Of a DNA stretch of 64,000 nucleotides, positions 1-14,300 are shown piece by piece. How positions within the stretch are numbered: the stretch's first letter is position 1; every line of letters begins with the position of its first letter. The position numbers and the translations under genes are program-made. The stretch lies in contig OX485803.1 of assembly GCA_950295325.1 (NCBI GenBank), positions 26,412,001 through 26,476,000 of the forward strand. Direction: 5' to 3'. The notes beneath the pieces are model-generated. The model saw nothing but the letters and a program-made list of their open reading frames with translations. It searched no databases and had not been told where the DNA came from. The stretch is from Polytrichum commune (lineage: Eukaryota; Streptophyta; Polytrichopsida; Polytrichales; Polytrichaceae).

Positions 1-3000
1 TTGTAGAGTTGGGTGTGTTTGTTTTGCTTGACATGGTTGGCTTACTTTGAATCTGACTTGTGTGCTTGGCCTCAGGCAGCATTGGGTCTTACAGGTGTAG
101 AAGGTGTATTTCGCACAAATTGTGAGTCTGTGTTGAAAGTGCTGCAGAGCAATAAAGAAGTCCTGCTGATGCTATTGCAGGTATACCCAGTAGGCCAATG
201 ATCAAATTTTATATTTCAATTTTATTCTGGTGACTTATTGGGTCTGATCCTGGAAGTTGATTGGGTTATCATGTCTTTTTGACACTATTCCTTGGCTGCA
301 TGTCTTTGAAAGGTTGTGGCTGTTCCAAATCTGTAACCATTGTTTGCTGTTGGTATTCTTCAGGTATTTGTTTGGGACCCACTAGTTGAGTGGATGCGAG
401 GTGATGGACATGATGAAGCTGTCATTGGTGGTGAAGAACGCAAAGGCATGGAGTTAGCAGTCAGCCTTAGCCTCTTTGCTTCTCGGTTGCAAGAAATTCG
501 TGTGCCACTCCAGGTTTTCATTTGAAACTTCAATGTGCTCCTAAATCCCAGGTTTTGTGTATGTTGAACCTATATGTTGTTCTTTCTTGAGCGGAAGAGG
601 ATGTACATTAATTTCTGGGCAGATGTGGAGAGATGGTGGAGGATAAACAAGGACACGTGCTGGCAGGTTCAAGCAATTGGGTCTGATTCCATACTTTGCT
701 TTAGCATATTGAATGTTTTGTCAGTTGGCAGTGCTGATGGTATGATTAATTTTGCAGGAGCATCATGATCAACTAATAATGACGTTACCGGCTGCCTCTT
801 TTGCATTAGAGGTGGGTCTTATTAAGAGAAGGCTGTCCTTCATAGTCAGCAGAGATTATGTAGCACATGAATCCTGAACATGGTGGTCGTTCCTTGTAAG
901 GAGTTCTTGTCAAGATTTGGTGCAGTGAGGTCATTGATAGTTCATGTGTTCTTTGGTCATTTGGTGATCACGAAAGTGGTTCCTGAGTTGATTTTTTTCA
1001 GGTCATCATCAGATGTAGTACTTTCTGTCTGTCTACATGGCGATTGTGTGGAATTCAGGGACTTATTAGGGAGATTTATTTACCTTCTGTCAGCCATGTG
1101 ACATTCTAATCAAAACAAATTGATTCTGGAGGTTAAATTACAAGACCTTATGGCCCAAAAGTTAATTGGTAGATAGGATATCATGAAAGCACAATAACAC
1201 TTGAATTTGTGATCTAATAAGAGTAGATTCACCTGATTATTTCTTTATGAAGAATTATAATAATGGAATTTCAATTCAGGCACTTATTGAGAAGTGATGA
1301 TAGTTAATAATGGTGTCGAGTGACTATACAGGTCTCTTTGATGTTTATGATTTAAGAGGAACTACTACACCTTGAGCTGCCCACTTCCATCATATTCTGT
1401 TGCATGTCTACTAGTAGCAGGGTCTTGGAACAGTACTCAATACCTGTCAATGCATTGGGCTTATGTTTACAATCACTGAAGAAATTGGAATAAATTTATC
1501 AAGAAGCTTAACTATCAAGTTCTCTGTGTTCTCCTTGTGTTGCTTTCTATTTCAGGAGGTGCAGCTACTTCTGTTGAGGAAGCTTGACCACCTTTAAGAT
1601 TGTCCAGTACAAAGGTCACTGTTGAGTGTTTACAAAGTTCTCTGTCTTCAATGCGAATCTTGTGGCTAGTATTCTCTTAGGTGTACGCTACTACAGCTAA
1701 AAGTGAAGGTGCTGTACATTTGTGCAGAGCTTGGTGGAAGCTGTTGACAGGCTCGAGCAATGTTATGTCACATATGCCCAGGCAGAGCAATCTCGACGAG
1801 CTGCAGTCCATGCAGAGGGTGCGACCATGTCGTTGTTCGTAGAGGCCACTTCAGATCTAGAAAAGGCACAAGAGATGTTTAGTGCTCAGGCTCAAGAGCT
1901 GGAGAATACTAAACTAATTGTCACTGAAGCAGCAAGGACGTTGATTCAATGGGTGAAACAGCATGTATCAGTCCTGGATGCACTTCGTTCTGGATCTGTT
2001 TCTGAATTGGAATCTATTGGGAAAGTTGCCAGCCCTGCTGAGATCCTGTCCCTAAAGTCAGCTCTGCTGACAGCAGGGGTGCCCTTAAGCGTTATACCTG
2101 AACCTGCTCAAGTGCTTTGTCAGGAGATTGATCAAGATGTAACCAGGCTGACTGCTGCACGGCATGAGGCCCTTCTCCGTGCAGTTCAAAGTCTACAAGC
2201 ATATTCAGCAGCCCTGCAGCAGCTAGTCCCTGTAAACTATGTTTCTAGCAGCCATGTCCATTCTTGGGCAGAGGTTTTACAGGTGAGTTTCTGCAAACTC
2301 ATTTGGAACATACATATGAATGTGCTATATTGTTATCTGAAATTTGAGTTCGTCATGAATGTGAAGCTTTTGTTGAGATTAATAAGTCGACTACCTACTG
2401 GATCTGCTCATCAACATGCAGAGGTAACACTCATTCCAACTGAAATCTATGGCTGAATGTTTACCTTGTTGAGAAAACTCAGTAGCATTCTCATGCATGA
2501 GAGATGGCATGTTGAAGCTTTGCCATATTAAGGTTATTCAAAACAGTCTTGCTATTGTTTAGTCGCACTAGGTTGTGCTCCAGATTACATCTCAATGATG
2601 GTCATCATACTATCTGGTAATGGCTTGTGTTTCTTGATGCATTTAGGTCCTATCACAGGAGCTCTCTCCTGAAGCGCTCGCTGTGACAAGGAGGCGGGCT
2701 GCAGACTTGATTGCACAGTGTCATGGCGTACAAGATGAATTTGTTCAACAAAAGTATAATGAATTGCATCTACATTTTGAACATCTTGTTCAAGAGCTGC
2801 AAAAACTGAAGGGAAATCTAACTGCTCTTGAAGTAGTGAATAATCCAGAGGCTGTGCGGAAGGCCAAGGACCTTTTCCTGGCTACAGTTTCTGGTCATCT
2901 CCAATCTGTGGCCAAAGACAGTGAAAATCAAGGTGTTTTCTTTTTCTTGTTTACCTACTCTATGTGCCTATGAGATTCAACACTTTCCAACTGAGCATTG

Positions 3001-6000
3001 ATCATCTATGTGCACAAAATGGTCAACACTTTATATCATCTTCATCAAAGTAAAAAACAATGGTAGAAACTGATTTTGGTAGCACAAAATAAGAATATAT
3101 ATGTATAAAGAATAAGTGTTGAACCTCATAGGCAGTTCTTGTAGGAAGCATTCAATCTATGGTGGCCTCTCTTTAGAATTAAAAAAAAAAATGGAAACAT
3201 TCTTGGTTTTAATACTTTTCATCAACATTTTATATTGTTTTTCACAGTGTTGGCTATCTTGTGGGAAGCTATTTGGAATTAGTTTCTCAAAGATAACAGG
3301 ATCTATGGTTCATAATTAGAAGACTATTCACAGCTATTGTCATTCTTGCATTTTGTTTGCATTACCGTCATAAGTCAATGGAAGTCTCAAACCATCTTGC
3401 ATGTGAATGGGAGTACCAGGTATGACTTTTTGTAGGCATATTCTTGTTACATCTTGCAGAGTAACAAGTTGAAGAATTTGGATATGTGCAGAGGCCAGAG
3501 AAATGCGGAGCAAGTACATGTTGGTTCTACAAGATGCAGCAGTGTCTCTATACGAATCAAATAGTGAACAGATGAAGATGCTACATCATCATTTCATAAA
3601 ACTGAGTGGTGCTTTTGACAGAGTAGAGGTTGGTACAATGGAAGACAACAAGTCCCTTGAAGACCTAAAAGAAGTGGTAGATAAGTATGTGTTTCTATTA
3701 GACACTGTGTCAGAACTTGGAAAGGTAGTTTCAAAGGCATCTACGGGGCTGAGGATTGGTTATCCTGGATGGGTACATCCAAGGACTTCTACAGGTCCCC
3801 AGTGGGCTCTCAAGTTTACAGAATATGTAGCTGGAGTTGGAGAGTTTCACAAACGAATGACAAGGACTATCATTCCCAAAGCAATAAGTGCAGCCACTTC
3901 CCGCGACCCTGGCATGATGGAAGCCTTCACAGCCTTTTCACAAATTCGGGAGACTGTTGATAGAATCCTTCAACAGGACATGGAATCTGTTCCTCACCAC
4001 CTCAGAAATCGTGAGGTTGGTGAGAGAAAGCATGGACAGGTACGTTTTAATATCTAACAGAGGGTGGACAAAGAAGAAGAATGATATGGTCAAGTATATG
4101 TTTACAGTCCCTTCTTCATGCAATATTCAATTGCTGTTTAGGGCCTAGAGAGTAGAGTCTAGCACTCAGCAATGTTACTGAAGATGTTGAAATGGTGTTT
4201 TGTAGGTACTGATGGAATCTGCTGCAACCATGGGAATGGATCAATTTTCTTGGGAGGACACTCATTTGGTAGTTGGCCAGAGAGAATCCTCTGGACAGAA
4301 GGATATTCATATGTATGTGTCAATGGATGCAGTAGAACAACGGTTCAAAGCATTGGTGGATGTTAACAGTGATCTTGAACCACATATCATTCGAGGAAAG
4401 GTTTTACTTGCAGAAGTTGCTCAGTTATTTTCTGGACTGGAAAGGTGGGATCAAGGTTTGACTTCTTTGTTACTGGAGATCAGGGGCAATCGACCCCTTG
4501 ACCTGATTTTTTATTTAGAACCAGGGGCACCAAATAACGGCGGAAACATTTGGAGAGATTCCAGGCTATCCCAGGATAAGGCTTTTTTTGTTTGGAAAGT
4601 ACGAGTAATGGATGCACTCCTCGACTTGTGTATCAGAGATGTATCTGCAATTGAAGATCTCACTTTGACTTCAGAGCAGGTCCGTTTGCTGGAGAAGAGG
4701 CTTGGAGGCCTGCTTCAATGTTACATAGGGCAGTACCTGGGCTATCGGTTGTTGCCTGTGTTGCTACTCCTGGTGAAAGAGACACATCCACTGAAAGCAA
4801 GGCCAGGTTTTATACCAATTTCCTTATTGGATTAGACAAATTTAAACTTCCCAAAATGCTCTCTATGCTATATTTAATGGTATGATTAGCCACAGTTCTT
4901 TAACATATTGTGTTGATAGAATTCCTGCAAAGAAGGAAGAGACAGTATCACAATGTATGTTGTTGTGTTGTAGTCCTGAATTGTTGGACGTCACACACTG
5001 TGGGAGGCTGAATTCTTATCATGTTGAGTGCCTCCTATCCTGGGGTATCTCTGTCAAGGTGTGAAACACTTGAGGTCACCCACTTTTCCTATGGTAATAT
5101 CTGTAGAAATGGACTGTGTACCATCCTGCCATTAGTCCTGGGGATAATTTGACAAATATGCATGTCATCTGCTTTTCTGAGAAAGTGCACAACTTTGGAA
5201 TCTGTTTGCTGCAGGTTCAAGTGAAGGTATTGAAGATAGAGAAGAATGGAAACGTGAGGAGGATGCTCCAGAGCGAGCTCTTAGGCTCTTACATGAATAT
5301 TGCAAGGTTCATGACACTGTAAGGGCTGCAAATGCAGCTTCTTCTGCTTTGAGATCTCAGGTAAGCACCACTTGCTTTCTCAGATTTGTAATGGAAAGAT
5401 CAGGAAGTCCTTTATTTCTGTGCTGATGAGTGGAAGATGAATGCATTGTTTGGTCTTTGCCTCCAAATTTGTTCACTTTAAATCTTGATACACAGTATCT
5501 TCCAATGATCTTCCTTCATACGATTATTTGTGATTTGCAAAGGCCGAGGAGCTGATGCTAGCCCTGGACAAGGTGCATATGGAGGCAGCTCGAATGGAGT
5601 GGTGCAATGAATTGGTTCTCTCTAGCCTGCTACATCATAAGCAGTTCATAGGTGTTCCAAAGTCAATGAGAGGTGATAAACAGGGCATTGATATAGCATG
5701 GTGGAATCGGCAGCAAGTCTGTAAGAATCTGTACGCAGCTTCCACTGCAATCAGACAGGCAACAGAAGAGCTGCAGGTAAGTACTCACTTATTTGGATTT
5801 GTCTTTGTCTTAGACAACATTTATCAGTTGATTGTAGACCTTGAAATAATTTTCAACATACTTGTCTATCTGCAAATTGAATCCTGTATTGTCAATTATA
5901 ACACTGTCACAGGGACGAGAGATGGCTGCTATGTCAGCAGAAGGAGAGCTCGAGAAGGCTGTAGTGTCAGCATGGGCTAATCTTCCTACTGCAGCTCAGA

Positions 6001-9000
6001 TGTCTGGAATTCCACCTGAATTTCATGATCATCTTAGTACACGTCGGCAGCTGCTGAGATCAAGCCATGAACAAGCTTTTAATATTTTGCGATATTCTGA
6101 GGCTGTGCTCGAGTTTGAATCATCTCGGGATGGGTTTCTTTCCATCTCTCCTGGTGATGGTCGTGATTTGCTGCAGTCCAGCAAGGATAGAGGAAGGATA
6201 TGGCAAAAGAAATATTTTGATGTTGTTTCTCGGCTGGAGTCAGCATATATGTCTTTCACAAGTAGGTTCCCTTACCATTTCCTCTCTGAATGCCAGCCAA
6301 AAAATCCATATTTGACAAATGCATGGAGCTCATCAATACCTGGTCCTTCAGTATTTGATTTTTTTTTAATCCTTTGCCTTTATGAAACAGATCTAAAGAT
6401 GGAGAGACAGTCAGCCATGATGCGATTAGAATCTGCCAAAGTCAATCTATCAAGGGTTGCCAATGAGCTCCAGTCTGCATCGTCAGATGCAGAGTCCACT
6501 TTAGGTGTGTATTTCTTTAGCATTGTGGGTTATCGAGGTGATTTTGTTTAAATTGTAGGACCTATTTTTCTGCACTAAGGTAAATGGATTGCAGGGGCTG
6601 CATAACAATGCAGAAGATTGGTCTGTATGTGGATTTTGCATTGTCACCATCCTAGTCTGAATACTATTCTGAGCAAACCATCTTTGTGCTTATTATGTGA
6701 AGGTGCTGTGAAAGTTTCACACTCTAATCTCAAAGCCCAGATGAAGGAGGCAGCAATTTGCATATCAGCAGTCAACAATATTTTGCGGAATCATTCTTCT
6801 CTCACTCTAGATGCTGGGCAGATGCTTGAAGAGGTAAGATATCTTCTTCACTGAAGAGGGTTCAGGCTCATTAGATCGTGTTTCTATGTCAATATTGACA
6901 TAATTGCAGGTTATGTGAATAGTGCACAAGAGATAGTGAGGTTCATAATATGTCTTTGGCTCAAAACATCTACAGCTCTGTCTAGGCTTCCATGAAAATT
7001 TGGTTGATCTGGACCAGAAGAGAGGGATCCCTGCTTTTTTAGCTAAGGAGGTTGACTACTACTCAAAATAGTAAGGTAAAACGCGAATCAACATTCTGAA
7101 GGAAATCCTGATTGAAACTTGCACTTTTTTGGAAAAGTTGATGTTCTGCATTTCTGTTGCACAATAGTCTGAGCACGTTTATCTGTTTTTTATTTGATAT
7201 TGGTTTCATACCTCCCTCTAAAGAGAGAAAGACATTAGTTGTAGCATTTTCACGCCATATGTTAGGGATATGTCTCCAAGGTTGTTCATGATGTATGTAG
7301 GTTCTTGTTGCAACATTTTGTAGGTATTGGTGATCACTGAAGGAGCAGAAGGAGCAGATGACGTTCATACCCTGGCACAAGAGGCTTCTACAGAGCATGC
7401 ATGGCTTATGGCTATGCTCAACAAGGTAGCAGGCTTGATGATTATGTCACTCACCTCCACTTATTTGACCAATCTATGTTTATTGACAAGTTTGATATAC
7501 TCTTTCAGACTGAACAGTCAACTAAACAAAAAGACATGTGCAGGTTAATGAGTTGGTACTTCCTCTTGAACCACTGCTGACATCAGGAGCACCCCTTGCA
7601 AACAGTCTTAACCGGCTGTCTGCTCCAGGTTCACTATTAACAGAGGGGATAGTAGACAGAAATCCAGGCCATATCCACAATATATTGGACCAAAATCACC
7701 TAAGTCTGAAAAACACATCTTCAACATTGGCTGAAACTGTACCTGGCCTGCTGGTCGCTGTGAAGCATTTGCACTCCTGCTTGAGCAAGCTCATAGGAAC
7801 TGCAAGCTCAGATGCTGGCTTCTTGCACAAGGTGGGTGTTTATCTCTCCTTACGATATATGTTGGATATTGAAATGGGTGCACATAATGGTTGCAATTGT
7901 GCAAAACAGGCAGCTAACAGGAATGCATATTGGTGATGTTGGGGGAACAATGCTGTATCTGAAAGCTGATTAACTGTGGCATATACAGGCACTCGCTGGA
8001 GTAGGAGGTGAGAACCAGGAGGAAAGTTCTCAACAAGTGGTGATTGCTGTTATAAATTCGCATGAAGAGTTATCTCAATCAAGTTTGGATGGAAAGAGTA
8101 CTTTACGATCAGGGCATGATCTAGATGCCAGCCTTCAATTTAGGGATGAGATTTCAGTCTTACAAGTGACTGATGATTGCTGGATTTCTCCACCTGAAAG
8201 TGGACATTCTGATAGATATAGTGATAGTCTCATCATTAATGCCTCACCTGAACTATGTCTAGAGAGAATGCAGAAGGGCTCAAGAGAAGAAAGGTCTCCA
8301 CAGAGGCCCCTTCACACTGACAGTAGCGAGGGACTATCAATAGATTCTTCATATGTTGGTGCTCTTCCAGATGCTAGTGATGACTTAGAGTTAAGCAGTT
8401 CACCAGCCTCAAGTACCACATCAAATTCTGTCAGATCACAGCGGAGTTTGGAATCTTGTGTCGAGCAGATTCCAACAGTCTCCACCATTGATGGGAAAAT
8501 GGAACATCATGGAGGTATTGGCACAGGTTCAGAAGTGTTGCCCAGGCTATCCCATCAACAAAAAATGGGAAAGGCTAGGATGGAGAAGCTGCCTTTGTCC
8601 ACTGCCTCCATATTCACAGATACTGTTCACCATGGTCGTGTTTTTAAAGGTTCGCTTCACATCCCTTGTAGTGTGCAATGATGGTTCCAACCAGTATTTG
8701 TCCTTTGGATTCTACAATTGCTACCTGTAGTTAATTTATGGAATATCTTGTTGCGTGCAATGCTTTGAATAGCTTGTGGTGTCCAAATGCAGGGAAGAAT
8801 GCTCATGCTGTCTCTGTTCTCAAGAGAGTCCAGATGAAATTGGAAGGACAGGAAGTCGATGGCAGCAGGTACATGTCACGCAACTCTGAAGACATGTCTT
8901 GACAAATCGTTTTCTTTACATATTGTGTTGGTAGCATCATCTGTAGCACCATGCACTTCGATCTATATACCAACCTGATTGCTGAGTTTATGCACTTATT

Positions 9001-9107
9001 GTGGCAGGCAACATTCAGTTGCAGAGCAAGTGGATATGTTACTGCGCCAAGCTACCGGAATTGATAGTCTTTCAAATATGTACGAGGGATGGACTCCTTG
9101 GGTTTGA
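1..9107 (+). CDS. SMG1: SMG1 PIKK-family kinase, 3' part (C-terminal ~1,499 residues)
   Basis: SMG1 is the phosphatidylinositol-3-kinase-like kinase that phosphorylates UPF1 in nonsense-mediated mRNA decay. The 5' part lies outside the window. Exons read by eye: 76-180, 364-513, 758-811, 1728-2282, 2647-2932, 3492-4039, 4206-4806, 5215-5360, 5543-5776, 5913-6261, 6391-6504, 6703-6833, 7324-7425, 7544-7831, 7989-8649, 8793-8868, 9008-9107; phases agree across every junction. The first exons encode the end of the catalytic domain (GLTGVEGVFR, VFVWDPLVEW). A long alpha-helical C-terminal insertion typical of SMG1 follows (exons 1728-7831), then a Ser-rich linker (7989-8649). The last two exons form the FATC domain, ending in YEGWTPWV like other SMG1 proteins. 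The join from 811 to 1728 is the least certain; a small exon could be missing there. The gene is absent from Arabidopsis thaliana but present in moss and many plants (known). Identity is secure; exon edges are predictions. Confidence 0.95.
9008..9107 (+). other. SMG1: SMG1 terminal exon encoding the FATC tail
   Basis: This 100-nt exon starts after an AG acceptor at 9006-9007, completes a split Arg codon from the exon ending at 8868, and encodes HSVAEQVDMLL through YEGWTPWV with TGA at 9105-9107. The FATC tail is the diagnostic end of PIKK kinases, and the GWT(P/A)WV ending is the SMG1 form, distinct from the CPFW ending of TOR. It fixes the 3' end of the gene. Confidence 0.93.
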
Positions 9108-11300
9108 GGCACACCAAAAAGAGTTTCTTGTGCTTTAGTGAAAATGCATCCTCAGTTGATCCAATGAAACTCAGACAAGAACAAGTTTCAATTAAAGCCA
9201 GTCCTGCTTTTGCACTCGGGCGTCTCCAGAATTGTGGAGTTAGCATCAGATTTCAGTGAACAAGTCGAGAGCTGGGTTCCATAATTTAGAGAGAAGCATC
9301 TCATCAGTGCTGGATCCAAAGATGGGCTATGGGCTACTTGAGAAGCTGACTTGGTTCCTTCTGGACTCGAAGAGGTCATGCATCAATGTTCCATAATCAT
9401 TGGTAGTACATGATGAGACTCCATCAGACAACCTGAGAATCTGAGTGTAAGCTGCATGTCGCTTTACCATCTAGCAAGGCGATAAAGAGGTCAAGCAAAC
9501 TGGAGCAAACATGTGCACGAATTAGACCTGTCCGCGCTTATCCAGTGGACCTTCCAATCAGTCTTGCTGATAAAGGCAGGGAATAGCCAAATCGAGACAA
9601 CAATAGTTATGAGTTCTGTACAGGCGCCAGACATTGATGGGGTAAGTGTACAGGGGGTGAGAAGCCCCACTCCAATACCCTTCCAGCAAGTCTCTAGAAG
9701 TGTCTTCTGCACATAAGAATCTTCAGGAGAAAGCTGATGTAACACAGGCTCTAATGAAAATACAATCTTCACTGCTTTCCGTTTCGTTACCCTTTAGTGA
9801 TTGTGAGAAAATTGAGCCTTACTGTGGAGGGGCATTTTGACATATGTGGAATTATTTTTTACATGTCATTGCACTGACGATAGTTTGTTGTGGAGCAGCT
9901 TCTTGTTTCAAGTATCATGATGGAGTTTGGTGCTGAGGAGGTCGCCTTTGGTGTTATAAGTAATAAGGAATCTTGAGTTGAGGACCACAATTTTATGCCA
10001 ACCACAAGAATCCTTTCAAGCCGGATAATATGCATTCCTAATATGATATCTACTGAGCTTCATGGTATCTGCAGTCAGGAGCAGGGGCCTAAATTAAAGT
10101 GCTGAGGTGTCGTAGGCAAGGAATGCTTTTAATAATCATTTACGAAAAAGTTTGATACTGTATAGATGGGTATTGGGCCTGGATCTGCACTAAAAAATAA
10201 ATAAAATTTGACTCTACAATTCAGGTTTACAGTACTGTTTAGTACCATGAGATCAACGGCATTCCACCTGAAAGATGTGACTTATCTATTTTCCTTTGAC
10301 ATGTGTTGTAGATTATCTCAGCTGCCTGGTAAAAATCTTTTTGCATAGAAAGACTGCTACATAAGATATGTGGGTGTTGTTTAGTTTAATTTTCATGTCC
10401 TCCAACTTCTATCAATTAGATTTACACAACAAAACATGTGTTGCATTAGCAAATACACAATAAAGGAAGAGAAAACTCATCAAAAATTAGAATCCCCTGA
10501 TTGAGTTATGGCTATCGGAAAGTGCATGTTTGTTGATTCCATAGCTGAATTCATAGATTCTCCCAATTGCATTCACTATTGAGTGTGGAATAGTTAATAA
10601 ATATGACGACATTGTGCAATCTCTTTAAACATGTGTCTTTACGGTGTTTGTTCTTTGTTCTTCACTAACCATGCACCAATCGAAAACAGATGTCAATTAA
10701 GAAAAGTAACTAAATAACACCCACATACTGTACCTTCCTTAGTTCAAGCAGTTATATGCTTGATTTACAAGTGAAGAGCATGAACACAAGGAAACAGTTT
10801 TTGATGATACCTGTACTCAACACACAAAACCAGCAACATGTGCGCTTGGCACTTTGCACATGCTTGCATGATGATACCCAAATGAGGTTCCTCATGCAAG
10901 AACATTACTTTAAATGACACTGGCCCCATCATGACAACACAAAGTTTGAATGACGACACTTAGTTTGAATGCCACAATTATTTCCATTATGTTTATTTAA
11001 TCAATAGAATAGGTTGAGGAGAATCGGCTGTTAATGATAAGATAGATGGGTATGCCAATTTCTTGACAAACATATAACACAAGACACTACACTTCTTTCA
11101 TCATGTCCTGCAAGCTTCACATCCTGTGATTCCTGCTCATTTGCTGTATCCTGTAGCCAAGCTTTTTGACTATAATTTTCATTACTTAGTAAAAAGTGGG
11201 GTTGTTGGCCCAAGACAGTTTCTCTACCTGTCACGAGGAACACAAACGTGGGTGTCCTCAATCCTTTTGCATTGAAATGCAGATGGTCCAGTGCATATCA
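9108..11300. other. Convergent intergenic spacer between SMG1 and DHQ-SDH
   Basis: The two genes are tail-to-tail, so this 2.2 kb must hold both 3' UTRs. I see no conserved reading frame. AATAAA-like motifs occur near 10190-10205, close to where an SMG1 poly(A) site could lie. About 10565-10680 holds one degenerate copy (reverse orientation) of the dispersed repeat also seen at 11866, 12905, 15010 and 18655. Confidence 0.6.
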
Positions 11301-14300
11301 TCAATCTTTAAGCGCAAGTGTTCTCTTTGCAATGGCATCCCGCATGACTGCCTCTGGTGCTGCATATGGGGACAATCACATTTTCAGTAGTGACTAATCA
11401 CAACATCGATGACAGTATAAATTAAGAAGCATGGTAGAGGAGATTTAAGGCATGCGGTGTTGTTCAGTCTCAATATACGGTCATATACACAATTCATACA
11501 GGCTTCACCAAGTTCAGAAATCATATTTTATATATTTGTGTGTTTGAACTTTATAATATACATTGTCTTATGTCAAGTAAAAAATAAAAATATACTCATA
11601 TTAGACATTGATGTTCAAAATACCACGTATGTATTTGCATCCAAGGGCACCCAAGCATTATATTTAAACTAAAATCTTCAATCACATCAAGGTGTTTAAC
11701 TTATTCAAATAGCGCACTAGAAGAATTAGTTGATTTTAGATAGGGTCGCTTCTGACAAAGTTAGCTAAAGATGAAAGTATGTAGCTCAAATACGCTATTT
11801 TTTTTGCTTGGAGAGGCCAATCTGGGACTCTTAGATATTTGGGGGTTAATCGGACCTTGTTTTTGATCGGTGTGCGGTTTAGTGAGGATCAGAGAACAAA
11901 CACCATAAAGATACATGTTTAAAAGAGATTGAACTACATCTCCATATCTTATTAAGTACTCCACACTCAATATTGAACACAATTGGGAGTACCTATGTAT
12001 TCATATAAGGAATCCACAAACATGCACTTCCGATAACCATAACTAAATGAGGGGATGTCCCACTTTCAACTCGATTCTTGGTGATGCTTCATCATAGATT
12101 TGCTGATGTGAAATAAGTTTTGCTACTGTGTAAATCTAATCAGTAGAAGTAAGAGAACATGAAAACCAAACCATATAACCCCCACATACCTTAAGGAGAT
12201 ATACTAGTCTGACCAACTATGACATGTACCACAAAGAAGACCACAAACTTCCATCACTGCCATTCCAGTACAAATCATGGAATTTTCAACTGAGCATAGA
12301 AATGCCAAAAACACAAGACATTGGATAAACCGTAATTGAAAGTAGTGCAGGCACACACCTGAGAGGTTGGTAAAGTGCTGGAACTGTCGAAAAGCTTGCC
12401 GGAAGAACATCTCCTCACCACTCACTGTGACTGCTCCCACATCAGCTGCATCCTTCAATAATAGTGTGTCTTTCGGAGTATAAACCGCATCAAACACAAG
12501 GCAGTATGAACCCAGTGCATCCTGGGCACAATCCCACCAATTTTCAGAAACCATAGGAGATTCTGGTCCAAGCAAGCACATACTCTCAGTTACACAACAT
12601 TGCCACATGAAGAGAAGCTCAAATTCATGAAGCTCAGTGGAGTTATCCTTAATTTCAATGGGACTTGTCATCAGAAGTTGGTTCCTTATGATTTTCTGTT
12701 GGTTGTTTTGCATACAATAAATTAATATTTTTCCCTTTGTGGTGTATGCTCAGAGGTAGTGTTGAATTTGAATGATGAGCAACCTATTTCGGATCATTGA
12801 AGGCCAAGCTCATTCTAGCCCCTCTTGGGATGCCAAAATGAGTTTTGACACTCAATGAACCAATATAGACCTTAATCGGACCCCTATATTTGAGTGGTAT
12901 GTGGTTTGGTGTAAAGCCAAGAATGGACATAAAAAAGACAAATGTTTTAATAGAGATTGGACTACATGCTCATAGTATGTTAACCATTCTAGGCTCAATA
13001 GTCAACATAATTTGGAGGAGGGACCTTTTACGACCATTCAATGAGCACAAGAAATCTTCACTTTCATATTGAATAAGATATCCATATGAGCCCCAAAAAT
13101 TATGAGGAAAGTGACTACGGATTCGATTTGGATTTGCTAACCATTTTTTTCTAATCGCCTGTTTCATATTTTAGGGAAAGTGGGGTAGTCAGAAAAAGTA
13201 AACATTTAAGACCCATCTACCTTGTAAAGAACCTAATTATTATTCAATTGAACGTTGAAAATGATCTGACAGAAGAAGAGATTGCACCTTGGGGATTGGG
13301 GACACTCCGATATTTGGCTGCATCCCAATTGAAGTGCTGTTGGCAAGTATCATCCCAGTTTCTGGCCGAAAATCAACCAATTTCTCAAGTGCAATTGCCT
13401 CCCCTCCCACCCTGTTTGCCAAGGCCTTCGCCCTCTCTGTAATGACAAAATTACCACCTTCAGTTGGGAGGCATCCTCGAGACATCTAAAGCAGCAAGCA
13501 CGAGATCAAGAGCATGATTTTAGTCCCAGTTTTCATACCGTAATTACGATTGGCAACCGCAACACGGGCACCCCTTACTTTAGCCCCGTAAGCCAATGCC
13601 TTGCCAGCGCCACCTGCTCCAATCACCACAACTAGCTTGCCTTTCAATGGCGACTCCTCGCTGGCTGCAAGCCCTGTTAACCCATATTCTGAACTTTAGA
13701 CAAAGATTGGAAAACCATGAGTGAACATGATCTACATTATTCTACAGCGTTCTCATCCGGCTCTCAAACTATTGAGAGCTTCTTCTTGAATCTTCCAGCC
13801 CTCAATGGTTTGATCAAGTGTAAAGTGACCATGCTCCAAGTGACATATCAAGGGGTGAATGGTACTAAACGAAGGAGAATTCATGACAAGTCAAAGACTG
13901 CTTAAGGACCCTTTGGCTCGGAGCCCACAAAATGTGAGCTCAAACTCTTGATCATTCCTAAGGAACTTCATCAAGGTTGCTTAGGAATGGTCAAGGGCTT
14001 GTCGTAGTTGTTCCACATGGGATCCATCGAGACACCATTTAGGCATTGCAAGCCTCATGAAAAGTTCAAGCTTTCAAGTTGAAAGCTTAAGTGGAAAGTG
14101 AACTTCAGTGAACAATCATGAGTAAGAGGCTCCAGCCAATGTGAAGCCTCCTTTCTTCAAGTTTTTATCTTCGACCTCTCAACCTCTGTAGTGTAATGGG
14201 TGTATGGCTCTCTAGGATTTCTAACTCCCTTACAAAATATTTGCATGTTAGAGGATAAATGAGGTGCAACATCTCCACTGTCTTCTAGTGGTTTCAATTA

